Assembly: GCF_027744825.2 (NCBI RefSeq)
Contig: NC_071343.1
Coordinates: forward strand, 13,681,366 to 13,745,365
Direction: 5' to 3'
DNA length: 64,000 nucleotides
Source of the DNA: Synchiropus splendidus
Lineage: Eukaryota; Chordata; Actinopteri; Syngnathiformes; Callionymidae
Shown piece by piece: positions 23,664 through 35,600 of this stretch. Under the pieces are notes generated by a model. That model was not told the origin of the DNA. It did no database searches and was given only the letters and a program-made list of their open reading frames with translations. Made by a program: the position numbers and the translations under genes. The first letter of the stretch is position 1. Each line of letters opens with the position of its first letter.

Positions 23664-26600
23664 GTGGGTTCACCGTTCTTCCTCTCGAAGCCTGTATGCA
23701 CTTCAAAAGTCCTACCTTTTGGCAACCATGTGCAGGAGTCCGTTTGACTTTGAACCTACAAACACAATTAAGCCTTGCCTGTACGCAGCTGTCTGTGAAG
23801 TGTAATGAATTATTTTGGGAGCGAAGTTAAAGACTTGGAAGCAAATCAAGCACCTGTTAGCTTTGTGGGGAGATAATCAGTAACTCGGTAACTGCTGTTT
23901 GCTCAGCAGTGAAGAGAATGGAACCCTTCAGAGAGCCCAAGCCCCCATCTGCATGTGGACTGCATTTATGACGGCAATAATTGATAGGATCCTGCAGATT
24001 ACGTCATATCAGCAGGTTCATACGGTGACGCTTTTTCCTCAACAGAGACAACTTGTCATTTTGCTACTTTTCCTGTTTTTCCTGTTCTAGTTTTCTCAAC
24101 ATGTACATGCTTAATTCTCATCTTAAAGGGGAGAGAAATCAGCAGAAAGGCTCTGATGAATGCTGTGAATAAAACATCTTATTTCACGTTAGGTTGCGCA
24201 TCAAGCGTGCATGCGTTTCTGCCTATAGGTTCAGTGACAAACTCGCAACCCGTCCAGGTTCCCGCCCCGGACACTGCAAACCTCAGTCGTCCGTTTTAAT
24301 AATTCAAGTTGCATTTTTCAGCACACTCTATGAACGCAACATGAATTTGAAGGAGACTCGAGGTCAGTCACGACTTGACATGAAAGTGGTCATTAATATT
24401 CCAAGTTGAAATGACTAGAACCGATTGCGAGGTGAGGTGCACGCTGTACATGCGCACCCGTCCACAGACATGACTGTAAATGTGTCCCATGCTTGCGCAC
24501 ACAATGGAGCACTTGTACGAGTCCAACAGACTGGAATTGGGAACTTAAATTTGCTCCTGCCGATTGCGTAACGAGTGCACCAACACACACTTCATGCTCA
24601 CCTGTGATATTTATCATCGCTTGGCTGGACATGGGATGAGATGTTATCGCTTTTGCAAACCAATGTGTCATTTATTGAGGCTTCCAAAGCATCAGTGGTT
24701 GCAATGTTTATTTCTGTTTCCGACTTCATTTGCTGCTCACTGTGGTGTTTTTGCTGCAGTTGCTTGTGTGTACTCTGGTTTTGTACGATAGGGTTAACTT
24801 CCCTCCCCGGTTTGTACATAAAACTGTCGGCCGTATGTGTGAGGCATTATGTTCGGGAGAAGGGGGGTGTGGCTCCACGTGTGCCTTATCTGTCTTATCA
24901 AATCTCTGTGGAAGTGTGTTAACGGTTGGGACATCACAGGATGGATCATGTAAGCCATTGTTTCTTGTTTCTGCAGCGAAATGAACGCGCTGTTCGACAC
25001 AAAATGTACAGTCTCATCTCATGATGAATAGATATGCAAAGAGAAGTGGAAGTAAGAATGTAGCTGAACATGAGACGATCACAAATGACTTTTTGTTTCA
25101 GGAGTAATAAAAAGGCAGAAGAATCATCTGTATCAGATGCTTTTCCGGAAGTGATACCTTCTCATCCCATCTCCAAATGTTTGTTACCATGGACCAAAAG
25201 CTGCACAACTCAGGTGAGTTCGGATTCATACTGCTTGTTTTACATGACACTAGTCTCTGCATGCATCTTTGAGTTGACGTATGGGTTGAGGAATACACCA
25301 GGTTTACGCTTCAAATTGAGACTTTAAATAAGTGAAATTGGATGTTTTAACGGTCCTTTTTCTTGCTCCCTAAGACGACCTGTCCCGTCTTGCAAGGCGT
25401 GGACTATTACTCTAAGTTGTTGGTCTCTTTTCCACTTGTGCAACACTTGCCAGAAGAATGCACCAATAAGAATTGTGCTGTGTCACGATTGCATGCGAAT
25501 CTTGGAGATGGAACACAAGTAATGTAACGTATTGTTGCATATCCTGAATTGTAATATTTGTGACCTAGTTAGACCGAACGGTTACATTTCACTTCCCCAC
25601 TGAGGCATGGACAACTGCTCTCATCGACAAAATAACTGCACAGTACAGAAAAGTCGATGTTTGACTCAATGAAACACTGTCCTGTAACATTCTTTGTATC
25701 ACATAGTAATCGGCAGTGGTCTGTTGCGTTTATTTCAAATCAGGAAATCCCTGCAGCAGTGTCTAGCGACTTATGTGAGACTATCTTTAATCTCTGTATC
25801 GACAAACAGATCTATATGCTTTGAAACATCTTAAAACAAACACAAACGTACCCAATTATTTTTCACTTATCAATATACTCTGATACACACTTAAAATATC
25901 GATACAATATTGCACCAGCAGGTATTGTAATATTTGAGTGTCTTGCTTTTTTTAAATTAAAACATCCCTATTAAAGATCAATGCTGGGGACATGGACTGC
26001 TGCCTGGTTGGCTCTGATGGTGTGGAAGCGTTGGAGGGAATGCATTGAAATTACCCATGTTTGTGCTTCTCTTAAATTTGTGTAATTCCAAAAGGCAGTA
26101 TTTTACACATCATGCCAGACACCAAACTGATGAATTGTACACCAACCAAGATCCAAATTACACTTGTGATGTCTTCCAGGTTTGAAGTAACTCACTGCTG
26201 ATTCACGCAGATAAGAACAAGATAAAATGTAGCAATCCTCTTGGCAGCAGATGTAATCCAAGAAGCCTGATGGCACATGAGGGAAACCGTTGCTGGTGTT
26301 AACCTTTAGGTTTTGGCACTATGACGTGTGAAGTGTTAAAGTGAGAAACTAGAAGTTGTTCCAATTAAACAGGAGATGACCTTGTTTTTTGGGGGAACCA
26401 CCCTCCTCCCTTAATCTCTCTTGCACATCCTTATGTTCTCCATTCTCACATACCTCATTGGTTGTCTTTTCCCCCCTTAGGATTAAAAATCTAAAACAAA
26501 AATGGGGATTTGGTAAAAATGTCTCAGCAGGTGATGAGTCAGAGTGAGGGTCTCTCCCACAGACAGTAGGAGAGGTTCTGCTGAATCATTGTATTGTTGA

Positions 26601-29600
26601 CCTGCAGTGGATCTGACCCTGTTCAGAACTTTATCATTTTGGCTTCATTAAATCCAACTTCTTTTATCTCTGATAACTGGTAGCATTTGTCTGGTTTGTC
26701 TAGACTCACAAGTTGGTCTTTGTGTTTCCAGATAAACACGTACACTGGTGTGGGAAGTTCTGAAACCTTGCGCGATTGAGGCACATGCTACATGACCGAT
26801 ATCTGAAGTTCACAAAGTAGACCTGCAATATATATATATTTTAATGAGTTCTGTCTGCTCCAGTTCTGTGAACATCAGTTTCAGTCTTGGTGAACAACCG
26901 ATCCGATTGTTGATCCAGACTCTTCTCTTCACCCTCAAGCCTAGTTTAAAATCAAGTCCCAAGTTGCTCACAGAAATCCTCAGACTTCTGCCAGTTTTTA
27001 AATGAAGTTGGGTATGATGTAAAATCCAATTGGCTGTACCTGTTTGTGCAACTTGTATGAACTATTTTGTGGGCGTACATAGTTTTTGGGCAGGGGATGC
27101 AGGCAACATTTAAATCAAAATCCAGGGGCAAGGAAGTGAGTCAAGGGTGATACAACTTGCACGCGCTGCACGTATGTAACTGGTGAGATAAATATTTTGT
27201 ATAACCATATTTGCAGCATATCAATCCAGAGTATTGCTGCTTGAAAGATGATTTAATTTCTGAGTAAAAAAACAAAGTAGTGCTAGTGGTGGTTTCCTGA
27301 GGAAGAGTGTCCAGGTTTCTTTCATGAAAATGTAGCATTGTTGAAATATGTCTTAAATGTATTTGAAGTTCATGTGTCTTTTTCTTCACTGTAGCCTTAA
27401 AGGTATCCTCCATAAGGTCTTCTGAGAATCTCAGCATTTAGTGATTTAGTGGAGGAGTGCTTGCTGGGGAAAGGGTAGTCTGTCCCTTCTTATGAAATCT
27501 CAGAAAGCCTTTGGGAGATATAGTAATAGCTGCGTTCTATATATACAGTATTCATAAATGATAGTGTCCTCCAGCCGCTTCGGCTTGAGGGTAATCTTTA
27601 ACCAAGCAGCTTTTATATCGTCCCGAAATAACTGGAGGTTTGTTTGGTAAATGAAAAAAAAATACTAATAGCTTGTGGTTATGCAATAGTTTTGTGTCCC
27701 ACATTAGAGGAGCTCACCCCAACAGAGGATCAGGGAGGGAGGGTTCAAATGCAAACAACTTGTTTTACTTATCAGTGCCAAGTTCTGCAAAATGTTTTTA
27801 CCTTGAACGGTGTTTTTTTTTTGCTGTAATTGTTCGATTTGGAACAAACGGAAGCAGCTTGGGTGGCAATAGTGGCCTCCTTGTTTTGGACTCTGCTGCT
27901 CTATGAAAACATTTCTGATCTGAGGCAGTTTCAAATGTTTCCTGAGGGGTGGATATTCATAATGGCATCCATTTTCTCCTTTAAAATGCACCCCCAGATA
28001 AGAACACTGCCATAAAATTATCACAAAAAACACTCAATACAAGGAACATTTGTATTTTACACTGAAAGAAAATGCTTAACTGTGTTGCGTGATGAATCTT
28101 ATTGCCTTAAATTTGGACTGTTGTTTCACATTCCCTCTGGACTTGTCCATTTGGCTCAGAATTGTAGTGCTACATCTAGAGAGCAACTCAGATGACTGTT
28201 TAAATCTGAATTGTGTTTGGAACCTGCGGCAATTAAAAAATACCTTTGCTACACGTGTTTGTTTTGACGTCAGTGTTGTGTAATCTAAACGGGTTTTTGC
28301 TTTGACTAGATGATCTAATGCACTTTGGTGTAGATTCAGGATTTTGATGTTTTGCACTGTGGCTCGAATTGTGATCACATTGAGACACACAAGACACTTT
28401 GCCTCACTACATCATGTCACACATTTGCGTGGCGAGTGCAAGTGTGATGGATGCTGCTTTGCTTCTGGTCAGTTTATCAAGTCATTTCACGAAAATCCAC
28501 TGTAAGTTCAAATCAATTTTTCCACTTTGACCTTGTGGTGGTCCGCTCCCCATGAGAATTCTTCTTTTCTTAAACCCGTTTATTGGAAGTGTTCTTATCG
28601 GAGAGAAAGGGAAGCTTTTACACTCAAGGACAAAGGAGGAGTTTGTTTTGAGTGGAATCAACATGACTGCGTTTCTCACACTTTCACCGTGAATCAGACT
28701 CATGCATTTGGACTGTGCCTGCTATCGTTAGTCCTGTCTGAGAAGCGGCAGCCGAGCAAGTCGGAACTTTGTTTTGGTTTGTCGTTGGACTGCGCCAGGG
28801 TTTTGATGACTGCTCCTCAACACCTGACGCAGAATTATGAACTTTAATGCAAGAAGAGTCACCTTGCCTGCCATCACGCCACTCTGTCTGCCGAAGAGGG
28901 TAGGATTCTTTGAATTCCTCTTGTGTAATCTGTTTTTATTTTGCAGTTCAGTCCTGCACCTTTCGTATGCAACAGTTGAGTTTTGGCAAACTGGCTGTAG
29001 TTGAAACGTGGCTGCCGGTCTAGTGCTGATGGTCTTTCCACGCTCTTCACAATAACTTAACTGCTTTTTGGAGTACTTTCTTAAGTTGACTTTGTCACTA
29101 ATGCTGAACTGCCTGTTTGGCTTCTCGCTCACTTGTTCTCTTCATACTCCCATCTTGATAATAAATCTGACGACGTTCAGTTGTATGCTGACAAGTTTTA
29201 GTTCAGTCAGACTGTCTTTGCTTTTAGACTGTTTCGAGGAATGAGCCTGTTTCCCCCCCCAGCCAAACGTGCCATTTCCTGCTTGCTAAAATGTGTGCGT
29301 GGAATGCAGATCTCTTCAGTCATGTTTGTTGACTCTACTATGCATAGTGTTCAGTTTAGTAATTCAACTTCACGTTTATGAAGGTTCAAGTTGTTCACTC
29401 ACTTTTTATTCTATGTAATCGATTGAAGAATTTAAGTCTATAATATTACTACCAGTGTTTGTACAGCTCACTTGTTGCGAGACTTTTGACTCGGATTTTG
29501 TTTTAACAGATTGACACACTCGTACAGGACCCTGACCAATCCCGACAGTCGGCCTGGTCATGGGAGGGATTTTCTTAATTATGATCCCATTCGTCATTAG

Positions 29601-32600
29601 CTGTCAGCCGGAGGTGGAGGCCACCTCGACGACGTCACCAAGATAGTTTCGCAGCTGCGGGCCTGGGGTTCATGGCTAAAGCAGACTGGTCTAATTGTTG
29701 TAGATCAAGTGGTTCACAGCGTCCTGTCCTTGAGATAAGCCTAATAGAGGAGCTGGTACTTGACCTGAAGTTTATTTACGGCTGCATGACAGGCTTTATC
29801 CATGCATATATCTTTGAAACACTCTTGTTTATGCAGCAGATCTCGGACCTGAAAAGTTTAACACGTTTGCCTCAGATATTGAGCTCTCACCCAAATGAAT
29901 CATGTGATGCTTGCTCTGTTTTATTGGGGGAAAACCCAGACGATCCTTTCAGCTGTCACTTTACACTACTCTGCCTGATGGAGCAGTGGGCAGCTTGGCT
30001 TTCAATTTGGTCCACAACAGACCTGGTGCTACACACATTGGAATGTTGAATTACTTTGTGTAGTGTTGTATTGCTCTTCGTAATTTCCTATCAATAGTCT
30101 TAATTCTGTGATGTGGTGCCACTGGATGTTTGATTGCTGCCACTGACCTACCTGGCCGTTAAAGTGGAATGTACCAAAACCTCATTGACTAACTGCTCCC
30201 ACTCAGAAGGCGAATTACCTCAAAGTTTGTGGTGAATAAATATTAAGTCATGCACTGTTCACACCAACAAACCATTGTCGTTCTGCGACTAGGAGAAGCT
30301 GAAAAACCACTTGTACAATGAGGTTTACTTGAGGTTTCATAACCAAGTTGGTAGGCTATTTACCAGATTCCCTTCTCACAGGTACGTTGCTGTATTGGGT
30401 TGTAATGGGAGAGACCACCAAGTTGCTCATCGAGCTTACTACAGTTTTTTAGCCCTCTTTTTATTTTATTTTTTTTTTAATAGAGGGGTGAAGAATTGCA
30501 TTCCACCTTATTTTGGGGCCCCTTGATCATACATTAATAAAATGGACATTACAGAAATCTTACCAAGATTTACTTAACACAGACAAACCATTCATGTTGA
30601 TGCCCACGTGGCGAAATACTTCCCACTTACAAAGGTTAAAGTGAATCTGCAATCCAGTTTAAGTCACACCTTGATGCAATCGCATGCTTTATAAGTTGCC
30701 CAGGGGACACCTTTGACATGAAGAGCTCCTCAACCCCCACACATTAGTAATAAAGAATAAGCCTGGAAAGCTTAATCATGAATTCTGTGACACTTTGTCA
30801 TGCTTCCCAAATGAAACCGCAAATCTGTTGTCACCACAGTTGATGCCCCAAATTGCTTAATTACTATAACGTTACCCATTGCGTGCCGATTCACATTCTG
30901 TCTCTGAATTTAAACCATCATCTGTCCCAAGTCTCTTCTGGTGCGCGCCCATGTATTTATTGTCATGTTACATCATAACCTGTGTCTGCACCGGGCGCTA
31001 AGAAAAACTGGGTGAATAATATGCAAATGTGATGTCAATGGCATGAACCTGTTGGAGCTTTAATGCTGACGGTGACACTGAAGCACATGAGTCAGTTTGC
31101 CTTGATTTATGTCGTCTTCCACCCCTCTGCTCTCCGACTTTTCAATCCTGACCTAAAGTGTCACTCTTCATGCTGCCGTCTGACACTCGCACGCCACATT
31201 AGCAGTGTGTGAATGTATTTGTTTAGACCTGCTTGTACTTGCTGGTTCTGTTGGCACATAAAGCCTAATCACAGTCAGTCATGAGACCTCGTAATAAAGC
31301 CATAAACAAGCCATCCTCCTTTGTCTGATGGCTCCAGGCTCTGACCCAGATCATATCAGTGGCCGCCCTCGAGACATTGATCACAGAGATGGTGTTTGGA
31401 ATTTGTCGTGAAAGATGTGTATTTTGCAGTCTTTCAGGAAAGTGAAGTTCAGACAGACTCTTGCCTTCACATTACTGCCAAACTGTTGTGGACGGTTAAG
31501 CTGGTTGACACGTGGGCTCTGGGCCTGTCTCTGTAAATCTGTTTAACTTGCCATTTACGTTATTAGTGCATATACAGGCCCAAATATTCATCCTTGAATC
31601 TGTGAGCATTGGCTAATCAGCCCTCCAGACAGCCCTTTCTGGCTCTCCATCGCCCCCGACTGTTGGAGTCAGGTGATCTGCCAGTAGGATGCTGCTCTTT
31701 TGGGACTGAACAGTGTGTTGAAAATGTGTAGGGGAATAAGAAAATATTCATGATAAAATATTGCAGTGATTGATTCCGTAATATTGTATCCATATTTTTC
31801 CTATGTATTTTAAGTTGGTTATACCTATTTAATGCATACATACTTGCAGTGGAATTTGACACGTCATTACTATTTATGATAATACTGTTTTATTTCTGTA
31901 CACCAGTTTGTTGTTGGGAGCTGTTCATTCCACTCCTGGACTGCAAAATTTAACTCAAAAGTCTAGCTGGGCTAACTTCATAACAAACTTGTCTTCATGT
32001 ACATGTACATGATATTGTACTGCATTATTTGGGAAAAAAAAGTCCACTATAAAGTGAGCAAATCGCAGTGCCTTTTATCACGACTCCTGTATCAGGGTAT
32101 GTATCGCAAGAGACCTGCCAATGCACAGTGCTTGTTGGACTGGGATCTCGTCTTACCAGGGCATAACTGAATGTTTCGTCTCTGGGTTAGAGTGCAGTTG
32201 GGTCTGTCATGTTGGGTTCTGCTCCTGACTCCATATTGGCAACCATGTGTTGTTCCTCAACCTCCGCATTCACTCCATAGAGCCTCCCACCTCCTGCACT
32301 GTAACTGTGGTTCTGAAAAAAATGGTACTCCGACCCTACAGCTGGATGCCTTGCTCTCCAAGTGCCTTCCATTATTGCTCCTCACTTAGTTTTTTCATAG
32401 CATTGTTGTACATTTTGGAACGCTTCCTTCCTGTCGGTTTCCTCTGGAATAGTATCGTTTTTAGTTTAAAGCAACATATTAGTCGCGTGTATGAGATTAA
32501 TAAATCTGTAGCTGGTTCATGTCAGTTATGTGTTCAGACAAGTTACGTCACTGAGCCTCTCTGATCCAAGTCTCGTTGCGTGCGAAAGTTTTAACTGTTG

Positions 32601-35600
32601 TTGCTTCTCAAGGTTTTGCTAACTGTGAAATGAAGAAATGATCTGGATCACATGAAACTGAGGCAGTGTCAGGCTCTGTTTTGACAGTACATTACTCATT
32701 TATCTCTGTCGAATGTAGCAATGGGTCATTTATCTTTCACTGACTGACACTCTTTCCTACAAAGTAGAGTGCATTATTCAGTTGAGTGTCCGGTATCAAA
32801 TGTAGACTGTCGACTACATTTGTGCTCCTTTATGTGGGCATATTTACTAATTCAAATAGTAGTTCCAAATCTCGAAGTGCCTGTCCCTGTTGTTGATTAA
32901 CCATGTGCTCCATTTGTCTCTTTGTGCAGGTAATAAAAATTTATAATGAAGATAATGTCAGCAGAGCAGTAGAGGTCCCCAGTGACATAACCGCCCGGGA
33001 CGTCTGCCAGCTGTTTGTCTTGAAAAACCACTGCACTGACGATAACAGCCTAACGCTTTTTGAAAACCTCCCTCATTTGGGCATAGGTATGTCACATCCA
33101 TCTCACTTGGTTTTATTGGTGAGAAATGGTGTCAGTGTCTCCTGTGTGATTACTGTTTGAGACACTTTAAGACGGCTGCGTCTGGAGTGCTGTCGGGTGG
33201 AGCAAGGTGTGTACTCATGCTCTGGAAGCACAACAACATGAGTTGCTCTAGCTTAAAGTTGCTTGTTAAACTTTTGAATAATTGAACTTGTGGGGTCCTG
33301 TTGTGCATTTCTATTTAACTTCACATACTTGTATAGTGGCTTAATATCGAAACATGACTTATTTAAGAAGTTATATTTAGTGGCTTACTTCGGGACAAGG
33401 ACCAGAAAAATGGCTGGGGTGGGGCTTCAGTAGTTGGTTCCTTATGCTGCCTGAGATTGAAGCCCTCATGAGTCATGTTCTCCTCTCCTTCTGTCAGAAA
33501 GAATAATTGAAGACCATGAGTCCGTGATTGAGGTCATATCTAGTTGGGGGATGGACTCTGACAGTCGACTGTATTTTAGGAAGAATTATGCCAAATACGA
33601 GTTCTTCAGGAAACCATTGGTGAGTTACTTTCCAAGGTTTTTATTTATTTTTTAGCAACATCTCTCGATGGTGATTGTTTGCATCTGCTGCCTTCAATGT
33701 TGCTAGTTTTTCCCTGATGACATGGTCTCCATATCCAGCGAGTCCAACAGCACAGTGGATCACTCTCAGCTCATCCAGGTATCTGGCAGCCATCTTAACC
33801 GAATGTCTCCTGAAGCCTATGCTAATGACGTCTTTCCACACAGACGTTTCTCAACTCCAGCAGCTGCCCCGAGCTTCACGGACACCTTCAGGCCAAAGAG
33901 CAGAGCCGGAAGTCTTGGAAGAAGGCCTACTGCCTCTTACGGAGGTCTGGACTTTATATCTCCACCAAAGGCACATCGAAGGTCAGTTTGTGTGCGGGTG
34001 CATCTTGGTCACCATCAGTCAGCTTGAGTTGCAGAACGTACAAAAGGCGCACGGTTCAGTACTGAGGTGAAATGAAAGGAACTTATTGCTGTCAATTGAA
34101 TGACTAGTTCTTTGCCCTAAATAAGTGGCAGTTGTTAAAGCTTGTAACTGTTGTTGACTGCATTGAGTCCAACTTAAATTCTGTTTTGCATCTGTTAGTT
34201 GGCAATTATAATTTGATCATTTAAATCATTTCTTGGTTTCAGCCTTCAGTCTGAGTGCTCTTAACTTCAATTGTTTCGGTTCTCGGTCTTTGACTTACTT
34301 GGTGTTGAATTTCTTTTTTCAAATTGATTTGGTGCCAAATCTGTTGGCAGCTTGGTCTGAAATAATGATGGCTACAAGATGTTACGCATGAGTAATGTGA
34401 TGAAGAAAACTGAAGGAACGCATGAGTTTTTCTAAGTGGTTATGAAAACCTGTCAGTTGCTTGCTCAGTTCCTCTGTCTCCATTTGAAACAAATGTAGAA
34501 ATGCTGACCGTGCAGAATTTCTCGCTCAGATTTTCTGTTTTGTCGTGTGTCTAAAGTCAAACGCCTTTCTCGAGGTCTTTCTCGCCGTGCTGCACTTGGT
34601 TTCTATGGAGCTGTCGAACAGGTTAAACTTGATGTCTTATGTCGCCGGGCAGAATAAGTGCTCAGCCCTGCTGATAAGCACCTTGTATACATTGGCAGCG
34701 GCCGTGCCAACACTGCCACTTGTGCCGCGTACAAGTGCGACAACCATAACCGCTTTCATTTGGAACAACAGAAGCGCTTTTGTTGTGCAGCGACTGTGGC
34801 GTTGGCAAGTGGCCACTCTTCAGTCGAGTCAGTTTACTGTTCACACATTATCTGCCTCTGACACATTACCAGGACTCGACAGGTCACTTATAGCGCTGCT
34901 GTTGCTCTAAATGAGGAAGTTGGAACGTCGTTGCATGAAAAGCAGAACAATGGGTGCTTTTGCTTCTGACATCTGTCTCTGGCTCAGTCGGGTGAAGTGC
35001 GCCCTCATGTTGACCAACTGCGCTTGTTTCTCCTTTCTCTTTAAGAAAACTGTTTCAAGCACAATGCACTTTGAGTGTCCGGCCGTGTGTTTCGCTGTTG
35101 CAGGAACCGAGGCATCTCCAGTTCATAGCGGACTTCAGCGACTGTGACATCTACACCATCTCATCCAAAAAAGTGCATGGAGCCCCGACAGATTTTGGCT
35201 TCTGCGTTAAGGTGTTGCTCCTAAAGCGTCTGAGAGCGTTAGGCGGTCTGCTGAGAACTTCCTGTCCCCTCCTCAGTCCACAGAGAGCAGCTCAGCCCGG
35301 GACCTGAAGCTGTTCTGTGCCGACGATGAGCAGACCCGGACCTGCTGGATCACGGCCATGCGCTTGTTAAAGGTTGACACGTTGTTATTACTCACTGTGG
35401 GTGATGTCTAACAGAGGTCAGGTTATATTTAGCTGCTGAGAGAGAGAGAGAGAGAGAGAAACCATTGTGACGTCATGAGTTTGTCTTGACCTGCATGATG
35501 TCGTCCATTGCTCTGATCCCATGCTGTGCTTTTGTAGTATGGGATGAAACTGTACCAGAACTACATCCAGCCACACCAGAAACATAAAGCGTCGCCCATG

